64,000 nt of DNA. It comes from Effrenium voratum (taxonomy: Eukaryota > Sar > Dinophyceae > Suessiales > Symbiodiniaceae). Under the pieces are notes generated by a model. It searched no databases and had not been told where the DNA came from. It worked only from the letters and a program-made list of their open reading frames with translations. The stretch covers positions 232,501 to 296,500 of the forward strand of contig CAUJNA010003814.1 of assembly GCA_963377175.1 (NCBI GenBank). Direction: 5' to 3'. The position numbers and the translations under genes were made by a program. This document shows positions 10,813 to 20,985 of this stretch, in pieces (within the stretch, counting starts at the first letter, position 1; each line of letters opens with the position of its first letter).

Positions 10813-10915
10813 CCCAACCCATCTCTTCATCCTGCTGGTTCTCGGCGGGCAGTCAACAGGGTTTTGGGAATGAACCGACGGATCCCGTGAAGGAAACCAT
10901 ACTGTGGACGGACGA
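10813..10915 (+). mobile_element. Family F element, partial
   Basis: 'tgctggttctc' and 'ttgggaatgaaccg...gaaggaaaccata' match the F copies at 19.7 and 23.3 kb. Confidence 0.55.
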
Positions 10916-11647
10916 AATCCTGCACCACTTTCGCTATGGTTTACAAAAACCCCGCTCCCCATTTAGCATTGGAAGTCTAAGGGCCCTTGGTTGCAAACAT
11001 GTTACAATGACGGAAATCCTGCACGACATTTCGTCCGTCAACAGCAGGGGGTGGTTCATAGGGGGTCAAGGTGATGTTTGAAGCCTCAACCCCAGCCAAC
11101 CCTCAACTTACCCTGAACCAGCCTAAAAGGATCCAAAACCAACATGAATAACCCGCAGACCCTAACCCAATCTTCGCCTATCCTGAACCAGACTGAAACG
11201 AATCACCCTCCATCACAAACAGAATTCAAACAACTGCCGCATTGTGGCAATGTGTCATTTTTGCCTACCAGAGGAACAAGTACTGGAAGCTACTCCCCCG
11301 AGAGAAGAACAATGGGGCACGTTCCCAACCACAATATGGTTCCCCTGAAAGCCAGAGCCGATGACGTATGGTGCTCTTAAGGTCGCGTGAGATGTCCGGA
11401 TGTTTGATGGGCAGGGCTGAGGAACTCCTGATTTCGTCCCGAAGCCCCTCTTGATTTCCCCTAGCGAGGCTCCCGAGTTTTTTTGAACGGGATGCACTAC
11501 TAGAGCAGGTTGTTCATCCGGGCCCCCAATACCTTACTGCAAAGCCCGGATCTAAGTAGAACCCGTCCTGCTAGCGAGATGAGGGCTTCAAACATGATGA
11601 CCCCGAGCAAAGCGGACAACCCCCGCAAAAGCAATAATAGTAAATTA
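10916..11647. other. No supported gene
   Basis: Open frames on both strands around 11150-11500 but no clean splice pair. A direct repeat 'cggacgaaatcctgcac'/'gacggaaatcctgcac' occurs near 10910 and 11010. Confidence 0.45.
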
Positions 11648-11778
11648 CTTGGTGGCTCCCAGCCATCCGGTTCCTTAGCTTTTTAGATCCTTTTGGTGTT
11701 TAGTGCCAGTCTCCGAATTTCACCCCTCAAAAGTGGGTCTAACTTTTCAGCCGGATCTGAAAACGGGCCGCCGGGCAG
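11648..11778 (+). mobile_element. Family C element
   Basis: CTTGGTGGCTCCCAGCCATCC at the left, hairpin-like CTCAAAAGT...ACTTTTCAG inside, and ends gccgggcag. Confidence 0.75.
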
Positions 11779-11815
11779 GACACCACATCAAAACCCACGG
11801 GGGTCTACTTCTCAG

Positions 11816-11890
11816 ATCGTCGCCTTGAGGCGGAGGGCGGCTCACGGAGGCGGAGCCGGAGCCGGCGAAGGCCCCGGCCCCGTCTCACCG
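11816..11890 (+). CDS. Candidate internal exon, product unknown
   Basis: Acceptor CTACTTCTCAG and donor GTAAGG enclose exactly 25 codons in phase 0: IVALRRRAAHGGGAGAGEGP then GPVSP. Basic, then Gly/Ala/Pro-rich, which suggests a flexible linker. Starts 37 bases after a family C element. Phase fits the flanking candidates at 10725 and 12230. Confidence 0.55.
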
Positions 11891-12229
11891 GTAAGGATTT
11901 TTTGCCGCCCTGTTCGTGGCCCCAAGAGGTGATCACCTTGAATTGGGGTTTTCTGTTGGCACTCACTCTTTGAAATGGGAAACGCCCGATTTGGTTTGAG
12001 GGTATGAACAACCCAACGAAAAGGTCGTCCCCGAATGTGGGGGTGGAGATACGTCTAAAAGTGGGGCCTCGGCCCTTTTTAGATAAGAAAACCCACCTTG
12101 TGATTGCGAAAGAAAGCCGCCCTTTTAGATGCTTCAAAAGGGAAACCCCCAGCCCACCTGGGTAACTTTCAATGTGTTTTTCGGTGCCTGTAAGCCATGA
12201 AACCGAAACCTTTTTTATGGAATTCCCAG

Positions 12230-12290
12230 CTGCTCCGTGGCAATTCTTCGGCGTCCTGGAGCAAAAGCCACGTGACCGTGTCCGATTCCT
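12230..12290 (+). CDS. Candidate internal exon, product unknown
   Basis: CTTTTTTATGGAATTCCCAG precedes a 61-nt block ending at G|GTGAGA-type donor 12291. Phase 0 reading is LLRGNSSASWSKSHVTVSDS. The other two frames stop, so the frame is clear. Consistent with the exon ending in phase 0 at 11890. Confidence 0.5.
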
Positions 12291-12454
12291 GTGAGAGCCA
12301 ACTCCCTTTGTCGCTTGGGGCCCACCGAGCAGTGAGCTGGGAACACGAGCAACCTTTGTCTCAAAATGGGCCCGAAAAGAAATGCTTGCTTACCCTTCCC
12401 GGGTGAAAATGGGGGGGGGGCCCTTGAAAACAACTTTCGAAAGGGCACACACAT

Positions 12455-12560
12455 GTATACCCAGTGCTTCCAGGCAAGACACTATAGTAGGCTTCCAAGT
12501 ATTTAGTATGGCAGGTGTCACATCAGGGTTTCCCCTGGTTACCTGCTATAATGGTTAGCC
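12455..12560. mobile_element. Family H element
   Basis: 'cccagtgcttccaggcaag', 'agtaggcttccaag', 'ggtttcccctggttacctgctataatgg' match H copies at 58.5-59.5 kb. Confidence 0.55.
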
Positions 12561-13474
12561 CAAAGTCAATCTTTGCCTTTTTCCCTTTAACACCACAAAG
12601 AATGGGTACCCCGCCAGAGGTTCTTGGGTGATTCTTGAATTCCAAGTTCATGTTCACCCATATATACATATATACATATGCATACACATATACGTATATA
12701 TATATATATATATGTGCAATGCCCCCCCCTGGTGCCTAGGTTTTGCTTGATTTCAGCGCGCAGGCTGTAGAGTTTTTTTTGTAGTATACTTTATGCACAA
12801 ACGAATGGGCTTGCAGTCCATCATGGCAAGATCCGAAATGTCCCAATATGATACCCTTTCCAAATAGGATTTTACCTCAACTAGAATTGGAATTTTGAAT
12901 ATAATTTGGTTATAGTTTTCAAAAAAAAAGAAGTTATGCTCAACATTGCTCAACTACAGCTTATATAAGCAAATCCTTTCCAAACAGGGGCTACATGATA
13001 ATATAAGTATAGTGTCGGGCAAACTCCAACTAATATTCAATAAAAGAAGTTAGGAGTTTATTCCCAAATATAATCTACTGTAAGTGTTAGATATAATCTA
13101 ATACGAACACAACTCAATTAGCTTTTGAATACAACAATTAAATAGAGACTACTTCTCAAATTTAGTTCGTATTAAATATGGCTAAACATTTAAGGGACTT
13201 CTACAAGGAAATTTGAAATACGATCTGTGTTATTAAAATCCTGGCCCTTTTGCAGCGTAAGAAAGAGACGGTGTTCCAAAAGGAAATTTCAAGGGAAGAG
13301 AGGTTCAAATTCTAATGCTATTTCGAAACAGGAATTCTAGCTGAAGCAGTTGTATTTAAAGTTCTATTTGCACAGGACAACAAACATCATTCTATCTCAA
13401 AAGGCGGAGGTAGTAGATGAGCAAATGTGGAGAGGTAGTTCAAGAGGGGGGGGGGGGTGACGGTGTGTGAACAT

Positions 13475-13530
13475 ACATACCTATGTGTATATATATATAT
13501 ATATACATACATATATAGATATATAGTACC
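13475..13530. repeat. TA/CATA microsatellite inside the AT-rich element
   Basis: 'acatacatacctatgtgtatatatata' and more TA units, preceded by a 12-G run at about 13446. Confidence 0.85.
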
Positions 13531-13714
13531 GCTAATGATCCTGCGCCTCTTCATAGAATACTGTAAAATACAGTGTTTTCGAGCATTACACCTACCTTTG
13601 TTTACCTCCTGGAAAAGGGCCAACATGCTTCATAGCTAACATGAAGCAAGCCGCTCACCACAAGCACTTGAAAGTTTGTCTAACTAATAACTTGAAAGTG
13701 TGTCCACTGGATCG

Positions 13715-14035
13715 CCAAGCACTTGAAAGTATTTTACCACTGGATGGAACACATCAAGATTGAAGATTACACAGAACACTTTCCTGAGAATTGTCAATCC
13801 TGGCCAAACCCAAACAACATTCGGGGTCAGACTTGAAAGTGCTTTATCACTGGATTGAGGATTCAATATCGAGGATTGCACACACAACAACTTTCCTGAG
13901 AATCATCCATCCTGGTCAAACCTGAAAAATGATCAAGTTGTTCGAAAACTTTGAACGTATTTTACCACTGGATTGAAGATTCGAGATTGAAATATTTCAC
14001 GGAAAGCTTTTCCGAGAATCTTGTTGAACACCGAG
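13715..14035. repeat. Tandem repeat of about 115 bp, three copies
   Basis: 'acttgaaagtattttaccactggat', then 'gattgaagatt', then 'cctgagaat...caatcctggtcaaacc' recur starting near 13720, 13832 and 13948. Confidence 0.8.
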
Positions 14036-14054
14036 AGTAATGGGACACACCTGT

Positions 14055-14350
14055 ATTGTTTTTCTTTTCAAAAAATATGGGATTCAAGATTCCCAGAAAA
14101 GATTATTTTGATATCTTGAATATTGAATTCCATAGTTTAAAATCAACATAAAACAAATATGATTTTTAAGATTCAAGATTTCAGAATATATTTTTTCTGG
14201 GAATCTTGAATATTGAATCCCAGAATCTTAAAAGCAAAAACAAAAAAATGGGACGCAAGATTCAATATTCCAGGATCCAGAAAAGATTGTTTTGAAGTCT
14301 TGAATCTTGAATTCCAGATTGTCACATTGAACGTCTCCCAGCAATCTTGG
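14055..14350. repeat. Direct and inverted copies of ATTCAAGATTC
   Basis: The motif and its complement GAATCTTGAAT alternate, with 'ccagaaaagattattttga' between. Could fold into long imperfect hairpins. Confidence 0.7.
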
Positions 14351-14649
14351 GTCCAGAATTCTTAATTGTAGAATTGTGGCACCGCCCCCTTCCTTGGTGC
14401 CCAAGCTTGGCCAAACAAATGCAAAATTACCTGAAACAATGACTGAAATCAAGCAACACCTAGGCACCAGGGGGTGGGGGGGGGGCGTACGATATATCTA
14501 TCTATATATATATATATATTGTATTTGCTTGTCCATGCTTATTTATGAATTATTCAATCATTGATTTATTATGTTGTTAATCTTATTCATATTCTTTATA
14601 TGTGCGTCTAAGTTATTTATCATGTTGTTCTCTATCTATTTATTTACGT

Positions 14650-14725
14650 TTGTTTGTTTGTTTGTTTGTTTGTTTGTTTGTTTGTTTGTTTGTTTGTTTG
14701 TTTGTTTGTTTGTTTGTTTGTTTCT
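14650..14725. repeat. (TTTG)n microsatellite
   Basis: About 19 uninterrupted GTTT units. Confidence 0.95.
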
Positions 14726-14814
14726 GTGTGAGGCACCAGATCCGTGTCCCTCACAGCTGGTGGCAACGGTGCCAGGTGCCGGAGGCGGCTGCAAAGCCGG
14801 CAGGCGGATTGGTT

Positions 14815-15065
14815 GGTCGGTTGGGTGGGTGGGTGGGTGAAAAACTCGTGGATTGGCATTTGTTTAAGTATTGTATATAGGTCTAAGGGATAGGATTTGA
14901 TTAGTTTGCATTTTCACAGACAGTGTGTTTTAATTGGTGGGTGGGTTGGTGGGTGGGTGGGTTGTTTGTTTCTTTGCTTGTTTGCTTGTTGGTTGGTTGC
15001 TCGCTTGACTGGGACTGTTCGGTTGGTTTGTTGGTTGGTTGGTAGGGCAAGGATGGTTGAGAGAT
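14815..15065. repeat. GGTG/GGTT/GCTT degenerate tetranucleotide tract
   Basis: Blocks of ggtgggtg, ggttgg and gcttgtt interspersed with unique sequence. Confidence 0.8.
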
Positions 15066-15144
15066 ACGTGGGGTCGGACAGTTTTTGGCTCGGCAGGTTG
15101 GCAGGTTGATAGGTTGGCGTTTTCTCGAACAGCTGTATCTTCAA

Positions 15145-15275
15145 CAAGGTCCCCCAGCAATTGGTGCCCTTTCTCGCCGACTTTTTTGGTTGGGAGGGTT
15201 CCCCTACTAAAATAGACGAAACCGGAAAAAAAGTTGGCACCCTGATTCTACCCCCGCAAAAACTGGAGGACCTCG
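15145..15275. mobile_element. Family A element with exact TCAA target duplication
   Basis: CAAGGTCC at left and GGACCTCG at right, flanked by TCAA at 15141-15144 and 15276-15279. The right terminal AG is mutated to CG. Confidence 0.85.
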
Positions 15276-15311
15276 TCAATGTGTATGGGGTATTTGTCTC
15301 CACGGCGCGAG

Positions 15312-15420
15312 GCTCGGGGAGCTTGAAGGAGACGGGCGCAAAGGGAGCGGAGGGCGCTGCCGGGCTCAAAACGGGGCCATTGGATGCTGGGGCCCCAGCG
15401 AAGATGGCGTCATGTTGTCA
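15312..15420 (+). CDS. Candidate exon, product unknown
   Basis: After CGGCGCGAG the frame (two bases, then TCG GGG) reads SGSLKETGAKGAEGAAGLKT then GPLDAGAPAKMASCCQ. Third positions are mostly G or C. Starts 36 bases after a family A element. The right border is uncertain because no strong donor is visible. Confidence 0.4.
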
Positions 15421-15602
15421 GGGAGTTTCTCAAGGAGTGTCTTTCTTGGAGGGAGCGTTTTTTTCGGATGGGCTGAAAGGGAAACCAAAGGGAAGGTACG
15501 ACGTTTTGATGCTTTAGAGACAGACCCAAATGGTAGTCCAACCCTCTTTTGGTTGGTATTTAAAGGGCCACCAAGCCCCCTATTTTGAGAGACACCCGCC
15601 AG

Positions 15603-15827
15603 AATCTCGGGCCTGCCTTTCACGGTGGTACTGTTTTCAGGGCTGTTCGAAGTGAGGTTGAAGTGGCTAAGTACGCTTTAAGCGCACGGATCGTGGATGA
15701 GAATCGCTTAGAGTCAAGATTAGGATCACAGCATGGATATATTTGTTTACATAATTTACTGGATATAAAATCACATAAAACAAACAATATTCATGCTCTG
15801 GACAGTGATGTCAGTGTTCAGTACTGA
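15603..15827 (+). CDS. Candidate exon, right border uncertain
   Basis: Acceptor ACACCCGCCAG, then NLGPAFHGGTVFRAVR to a GTGAGG donor at 15652. If that donor is not used, the frame continues SEVEVAKYALSARIVDENRL... to a stop at 15827, which also looks like protein. I cannot choose between an internal 49-nt exon and a terminal exon. Confidence 0.4.
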   Translation, partial: NLGPAFHGGTVFRAVRSEVEVAKYALSARIVDENRLESRLGSQHGYICLHNLLDIKSHKTNNIHALDSDVSVQY

Positions 15828-15930
15828 TATAAAGTGGATCAGGGAAAAACATTCTCTTCGACAGCGTCTGATTGGACGTGGGTCGGACGTCCAGGCCCTC
15901 ACGGATTCCCGAACTCGCCAGTGCATTGTC

Positions 15931-16158
15931 TCAAGCGGCGGCAAGCCCTGAACATCCTTGAGCTACACTGTGCTTAAGGGCTGCGTCATGCGCCCCGAGG
16001 GCTAGGGTAGTTGCCATGTTGTTTTTGGCTTGAGCTTGCAGAGAGCGGAGGTCCTTGCAATGCTGACAGAATCTTTGGTGTCGTGTTGAGGTTGGTACCG
16101 TTTTATCACAAACACTGTGAATGACACTCATGCAGCGCGACGCGTTGGCGTTCCCCAA
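15931..16158 (-). CDS. Candidate terminal coding block, product unknown
   Basis: The minus frame ends with a stop after ...GAHDAALKHSVAQGCSGLAAA and includes TSTRHQRFCQHCKDLRSLQA. No strong donor or acceptor; plus-strand frames overlap at the right edge. Two spaced cysteines are present, but there is no recognised zinc motif. Confidence 0.3.
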   Translation of the reverse strand: MGNANASRCMSVIHSVCDKTVPTSTRHQRFCQHCKDLRSLQAQAKNNMATTLALGAHDAALKHSVAQGCSGLAAA

Positions 16159-17023
16159 GCGGAGCCCTTTTCAATGGCCCTCGAAAACCGCCGCCGATGT
16201 GAATAGAATTGATCTCTTTTTTGGTCCGAAATCGGCTTGCTCAAAAACGGCCAATGAGTTCTGGAGAGACATCGGCCTTTTTCACCGCTCCAAGGAAGCC
16301 CTTGAAATGGAAGTGTTGTTTTGTCCATGCGTTCAACCACGGAGCCCTTGGGGTCGTTTTTTGAGGGTGTTTGGGGGGTGATCAAAATTCGGTAAATGGT
16401 TGGTTGTTTCCCTTTAGGCCACTTCGGGGGTGACTTTGATGATGGTAAAGTAATGAGGCCAGCTTGTCAGGCCATGGGTTCCCAAACCCGGTCTTCCACG
16501 CAACGGCCGACTGTGACCCGAAATTCTCTCGGTGTTGCCTCAGATCGCCCAGGCAGTGGACCCAAAAGTGGTTGCTGCGGTCGCGCTCCTGGCACGCCCG
16601 GCCTCTTTGCTTTGGAGTTGGCGCTAGCCCGACCTTCGGGTCGCGTTTCTTCAATGCACGCTTTGCCTCGCGATTGGCCAAATCGCAACCTGAGTTTTCA
16701 AGCAAGGGAAAACATACAAACCCGCTAGACCCAAGTCAAAGCAAGCTGCGAAGTAGGGGTTGAACATGTTCTGCATGTTGCAAAGAAAGGTTGCTATTCG
16801 GTAAACAGGTGGACATGTCCATGCCAGTTTGTGGTTTGCGGCTTGGCTTGTTTGGATTTTTTTAGGACATCGGTTTCTTCATGCCACCCCGATACATCTC
16901 TCGGCTGAAGGCAGTTTTTTTTTAACCAGGCCTGTTTACGAAGGCCTTGATTGCGGTGGAAGAGGGTCGGTGGATGGTAATGGCTTTCACTGGAATTTTC
17001 ATGCCGTAAATGTTTTTTTTCAG
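16159..17023. other. Coding-like region, strand unresolved
   Basis: Both strands hold open frames of 85-110 codons (for example plus 16121-16381, minus 16382-16705). Composition is protein-like on both, and no splice pair resolves it. Confidence 0.3.
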
Positions 17024-17076
17024 TCACTCAAAAAGTTATCAGCCGCAGGACCTCGGGTCCGCGAACAGCCCAAACG
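17024..17076 (+). CDS. Candidate internal exon, product unknown
   Basis: A strong acceptor (GTTTTTTTTCAG) precedes 53 nt ending at GTGTGT. Phase 0 reading is SLKKLSAAGPRVREQPK. Lysine/arginine rich. Confidence 0.4.
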
Positions 17077-17309
17077 GTGTGTCTTGTTTTCAGGCTCGGT
17101 ACCTGTTTTGAGGTTGGTTTGAAGCAAAGAAAAAAACTGCCTCACCATTTTGGGCGTCCGCTTATTCTGGCATACCCAAGTCTCTTCGCCCTGGAGCTTC
17201 ATAAAAACGCGACTTGGATTCCGCTGCTCCGATTGGCAGATTGGCCTTCGCGATTGGAACCCTTGGGCACCAGGATCATTTCGCGAGGCTTCCTACCCTG
17301 GACCCGCAG

Positions 17310-17433
17310 GGGCCACAGGCACGAGACGCAGGCAGTTCCCGCGCGGGCCAAGGCTTCAACGGCTTTCGCAGCCAGAACCAAAGAAGAGTTCGCTGGTTCA
17401 GATGCAGATACAGTCAGCACACAGCTGGAGTGA
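17310..17433. other. Coding-like block, strand unresolved
   Basis: Plus: after ACCCGCAG the frame reads GHRHETQAVPARAKASTAFA... to a TGA at 17431. Minus: after CACTCCAG the frame reads CVLTVSASEPANSSLVLAAK..., alanine-rich with G/C third positions. Both are good; only one can be right. Confidence 0.35.
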
Positions 17434-17569
17434 CGTGGCTTCGAGGCTAGCAGTCTTCCCGTTGACAATTATTTCAAATCTAGCGGCAGACCGTAAACAT
17501 GACAGCTTCAAAAATGGCACCCCACAGAGTTCTGCGTGTATGTGTTAACGTTCAGGAGGTAGATCAAAT

Positions 17570-17752
17570 TCATTTGCCTATTGCCATGGTTGCGCACAGT
17601 TGTGCCATGGTTGCGCACAATTGTGGCAACTTTCTTTGTGATACCAGGAGAAGCCCTTCAAGGGTGATCGAGTAGTCTCGTGGTTTTTGTGTAATCTCGC
17701 TTTGGTATTCGCAACAAACCAGCGACTCCCCGGTCCGAGCGAAGGAGTGCAC
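17570..17752 (-). CDS. Candidate 3'-terminal exon with stop, product unknown
   Basis: On the minus strand CTTTCAAACCCTGCAG precedes a phase-0 frame of 60 codons plus TGA. It starts VHSFARTGESLVCCEYQSEI and ends with two tandem copies of QLCATMA followed by IGK. Codon usage is regular. The 21-base direct repeat at the end may be a recent duplication. Same strand as the exon at 22550-22634. Confidence 0.5.
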   Translation of the reverse strand: MHSFARTGESLVCCEYQSEITQKPRDYSITLEGLLLVSQRKLPQLCATMAQLCATMAIGK

Positions 17753-18744
17753 CTGCAGGGTTTGAAAGTTCTGTCGTTTGCTGGGCAGGTTCTTGGTTGC
17801 TTTGTGTTCTCAACATGCTCAGGTCCCGGTATCAAAGGTCGCCATATTTACCGAACTTGGCCAGCTTAAAGGGTTCTTTTGCACCATTAGATTTTGCGTC
17901 TTTTCCCTATCAACCCAAAAGTTATATAAACCTGTTACAGGTCGGACAGTCTAGACGAGGCTTGACATGCAGCCATTTGCTGAGATGGGCCGGTTATTAG
18001 AGGTCCCACCGTCTTGAAGAGCCCAAGGTCTTGAAAACAGGGTGTCAAAATAGGGGGACCCTCGAAAAGGGTACCCCAGAAAAAAGAAGAACTAACACAT
18101 ACACCCCACATTGACGGGGAGACCGTTGCGCAATTTCATTTTGAACATCCGTAGCTTGGGGGTCGTCTAATTGGAGGCCGAAATCCGCTTGTCTCAAGGG
18201 ACAACAAAAGGACACCCAGTGCCAACTAGGCAGTTCACAGCAACCCTCTTTGGGGTCCGGATTTGTTGCAGGCTGGACCGAGAAGCATCCGGTTGGAAGA
18301 CCAAAAAGTGGAAACATGAAAAGATGAAAGCAGAAAGATGAATTAAGATGAATACGACTGTCTAATACGACTCTCTCTTGGTACAGGACACCCTCTAGTT
18401 TGGTTTCTACATAATATGTCTTAGGAGACGACCGTGGCCGCTCGAGCTCTCGCTCTGGGCGTAGAAAAAGGAAGAACGCAAGAAAGAAATCGCATACCTA
18501 GGGCTCCCCCGACTCTAACATACTTATATGGCTCCCCCTTTTGGGTGTTTTTGCTCGAGGGTTGGTGCCCTTTTCGTTGTTGTTTTCAAGGAACACCAAA
18601 GGGGAGCCACTTCATTTTGCAAAAAAACAAAAAACTCAACATGATGAGTTGAAACATCCGCAAAAATAATAAACTCTCCAAAACCACATGGTTTGTATAC
18701 AACCTCACCTTGCTGGTGCTCAGCAGAGAATGAATTGGAATTAA
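17753..18744. other. No supported gene
   Basis: Intron-like mixed sequence with short frames on both strands and nothing with convincing splice sites. Confidence 0.4.
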
Positions 18745-18830
18745 TTGTGTAAACCATCCAACCGGTGGTTTCCTTTAGTCGGGAATCCCCAAAACCGGTT
18801 CATCCCATTTCTCATTCCCTGTCGCACCAA
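18745..18830 (-). mobile_element. Family F element, reversed
   Basis: 'ggtggtttccttta', 'ggttcatcccatttctcattccctg' are the complement of the F core at 19.75 kb. Confidence 0.55.
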
Positions 18831-18867
18831 TTCACCTATTAAATCAGAGACCAGACCAATACTTTGG

Positions 18868-18950
18868 TGCATTTTGCTTGGATGTTAGGACTTTAACTTT
18901 TTGCCAACTATTGGGTTTTCTGTATTAAACCACTAAAAGGCAACTTTTCG
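18868..18950 (+). mobile_element. Family B element, right end lost
   Basis: 'ctttggtgcattttgcttggatgttaggactttaac' through 'aaaccactaaaaggcaactttt'. Confidence 0.75.
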
Positions 18951-18973
18951 CTAGCTTCTCGCCCTCCCGCCAG

Positions 18974-19050
18974 GTGCTGGGGCTGGGCTGGTGGCTGCGT
19001 CGGCCTCCAGGCCATCGGAAAACGGGATGAGTTGGAGGCGACGGACTTTT
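18974..19050 (+). CDS. Candidate exon, product unknown
   Basis: CTCGCCCTCCCGCCAG precedes a GC-rich block, AG|G context. The frame (two bases, then GCT GGG) reads AGAGLVAASASRPSENGMSW. Right border not found. Confidence 0.35.
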
Positions 19051-19716
19051 TCTCCTTTTTTTTGGGCGAAACGGCGCCCGGTTTTTCATGGACCCCTACT
19101 CCCAAGAAGGCAACTACTTTCGAACTTCTCGGATATTTTATGCGTTTTGAGAGCTTGTCAAGTGCTCAATTGATTTCTGACTGTCATTGTGGGGGGGGCT
19201 ATGGGGCGGGGGCGGGGGGGGGGGCTATCCGCGGATAAGCCAAGGATAAGCCAACTTAACAAGGCCCCCCCCCTCCCATAGCACCCCCTACAAAACCATG
19301 ATGTTTCTTCTTCCCTCGTTACCTATTGTAGTGGAAAATGGAAGCACTGGGGTTTATTTGAGTTGCTTAATTTGTCATTACAGGATGTACTTGACATATG
19401 CATTTATACATGTCCTTGGTTTTGGATTGGCTCAAAATTTGGGTTAGGTCTTTTTCTTCCCCGGTTCAACGGGATTTGGGGGGGTTCTTTTAAATTGAGA
19501 GTAGCCCTGGTCACAGGGATTCAGAGGGGTGGTGAACTTGGGGTTGACTAGGGCTTACCAACCTTGCTAACCACCTAGTGGTTGGTACCACACGTTCAAG
19601 TTACCAAGCCACTTGGCTGAGTCTCACTCTAAAAGGCTGCCTAGAGGGAAAGGAATCCATGTGCCAACGTGAAACAGAGTCCGAGCTGAACACGGCAGCT
19701 GTTCCGGTGATTCTTG
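19051..19716. other. G-rich and element-like sequence
   Basis: Runs of G and C (19190-19275) flank 'ctatccgcggataagccaaggataagcc'. The motif reappears near 30075-30165 as 'ctatccgcgttgaacc...gcttatccgaggcttatcc', suggesting another dispersed element. Confidence 0.45.
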
Positions 19717-19840
19717 CTGGTGCGCAGTCGGTACGGAATCACCAAGTGCGGGTGTTGGGAATGAACCGGACTGCCTCAAAGGAAACCATAGGGGAGGGCT
19801 TTTGGGGGTCGTTCCCTCATTCCCTGCTGAGAACCAGCAA
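19717..19840 (+). mobile_element. Family F element
   Basis: Left TTGCTGGTGC, internal 'ttgggaatgaaccgg', 'aaaggaaaccatagg', and right end CCAGCAAG. Confidence 0.65.
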
Positions 19841-19947
19841 GTAATGCTTTCGACCAAACATCAACATTGGAAACCACCCCGAGCCGCTAAAACGAAGGGG
19901 CGCATTGGTCGGTGAGCCTGGATTTACGTGGGGCACATGTTGTTTGA

Positions 19948-20235
19948 TTGCTCGAAAATGGGCCACGCTTTCGGACAACTGTAACTTTCCAGCAGGCTGT
20001 GGTTCACTTGAACATGCATGATCGTAGCTTGTTTCAGACATATTCGCCCATGGCTTCCCAGGCTTCACTGAGTGCCCGAGATGCTCTGTCGACCTTTGGC
20101 AGTGTAATGTTTCTTCGGTTTACCTTGTCGACCCAAGTCACAGATAGAAAGCTGCAAGACAAAACACGGATAGATAAGCTGCAAGGAGCGGTGGATGACA
20201 ATGTTTGATAGTTGATGGTCTACGTGTGCACGCAG
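19948..20235. other. Coding-like region, strand unresolved
   Basis: The plus frame ends at 20208 with ...RKLQDKTRIDKLQGAVDDNV. A minus frame over 19817-20068 contains SEPQPAGKLQLSESVAHFRA. Both are protein-like. Confidence 0.3.
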
Positions 20236-20283
20236 ACTGTTGGAAACACCGGAGCAACGTGGTTCTCTTGTAACGCCCTGTGT
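20236..20283 (+). CDS. Candidate internal exon, product unknown
   Basis: GTGTGCACGCAG precedes 16 codons ending at GTGAGC: TVGNTGATWFSCNALC in phase 0. Reading through the donor gives a further 42 codons to a stop at 20409, an alternative terminal-exon model. Confidence 0.4.
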
Positions 20284-20589
20284 GTGAGCTTAGATGCAGC
20301 TTTCAGATTGAGAAGCGCTGTGAGGAGGGAAGCAGGGCGTCTCGACCCCCCCCATTGTGTATCGTTAAAGCATCTGAGAACCCTCTACGAAGCCCTAAGA
20401 AGGCTCTGAGAACCCATTTTATGGGAACCCATCAACCCTGATGGGACTTATGGGGGTATGCCCTGGTCTCTCAGCGGATTGTCTTGCAAAGAAATCTGAA
20501 GGACAAAATCCAATGTTGGGCTTCCCGTATTTCTTGGCGGTTCGCAGCCATACCCTTAGACTTTCATATGTCTAGAGTTTAGGGCGGGA

Positions 20590-20757
20590 TTGATGACACA
20601 TTTCACCAAAGGTTCATTGTTCGAACGTGATCAACAAACCGCCCTTTTGCCCTCCTTCTTTGGTGGTCCGGGACCTCACAAAGAAAAGGCCCTGGTTCTA
20701 CAATGTCTGCTGGTTGCAACTGGTACCACCAATCAGAGGGAAGCTGACTGTACTTTG
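20590..20757 (+). CDS. Candidate exon abutting a family B element
   Basis: The open frame reads ...ATGTTNQREADCTL and ends in phase 0 at CTTTG, where the B element supplies GTGGAT. Reading resumes in phase after the element's terminal AG at 20871. The left border is uncertain. Confidence 0.35.
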
Positions 20758-20871
20758 GTGGATTTCGCCAAGGGATGTTAGGACTTTAACTTTTTGCCAA
20801 CCAATGGGTTTTTCGTATTAAACCACTCAAGGTTAAACTCACTTTTCGCAGGGGAGCAGAAAGCAAACGAG
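20754..20871 (+). mobile_element. Family B element, possibly acting as an intron
   Basis: Starts CTTTGGTGGATTTCGCC, hairpin region near 20830, ends AAGCAAACGAG. GT at 20758 to AG at 20871 would be a 114-base intron. The flanking frames are open and in phase. Confidence 0.75.
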
Positions 20872-20985
20872 CCCTCAGACTACCCCTGGGCTTCTCTCGC
20901 ATCTCTCGCGCGCCTCCGCGAGGCGGCCCTCCCTTGGACCCTGAGGCGCTGGGTTCAGGGGCTTTTGCGGAGAAGGAACCAACAA
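20872..20985 (+). CDS. Candidate exon directly after a family B element
   Basis: Starts at the base after the element's AG. Phase 0 reads PSDYPWASLASLARLREAAL; an alternative frame (LGFSRISRAPPRGGPPLDPE) is also open. GC-rich. No clear donor. Confidence 0.4.

Larger units (their letters stand above)
12721..14486. mobile_element. AT-rich 1.77-kb element with inverted ends, between TA microsatellites
   Basis: The left end 12721-12756 (CCCCCTGGTGCCTAGG then TTTTGCTTGATTTCAG) is matched in reverse complement by 14443-14486 with one mismatch over about 32 bases. Outside both ends lie TA microsatellites (about 12660-12715 and 14490-14520). The interior is clearly more AT-rich than its surroundings, has no reading frame above about 80 codons and carries tandem repeats. 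It looks like a non-autonomous DNA transposon; the superfamily is unknown. Confidence 0.7.
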
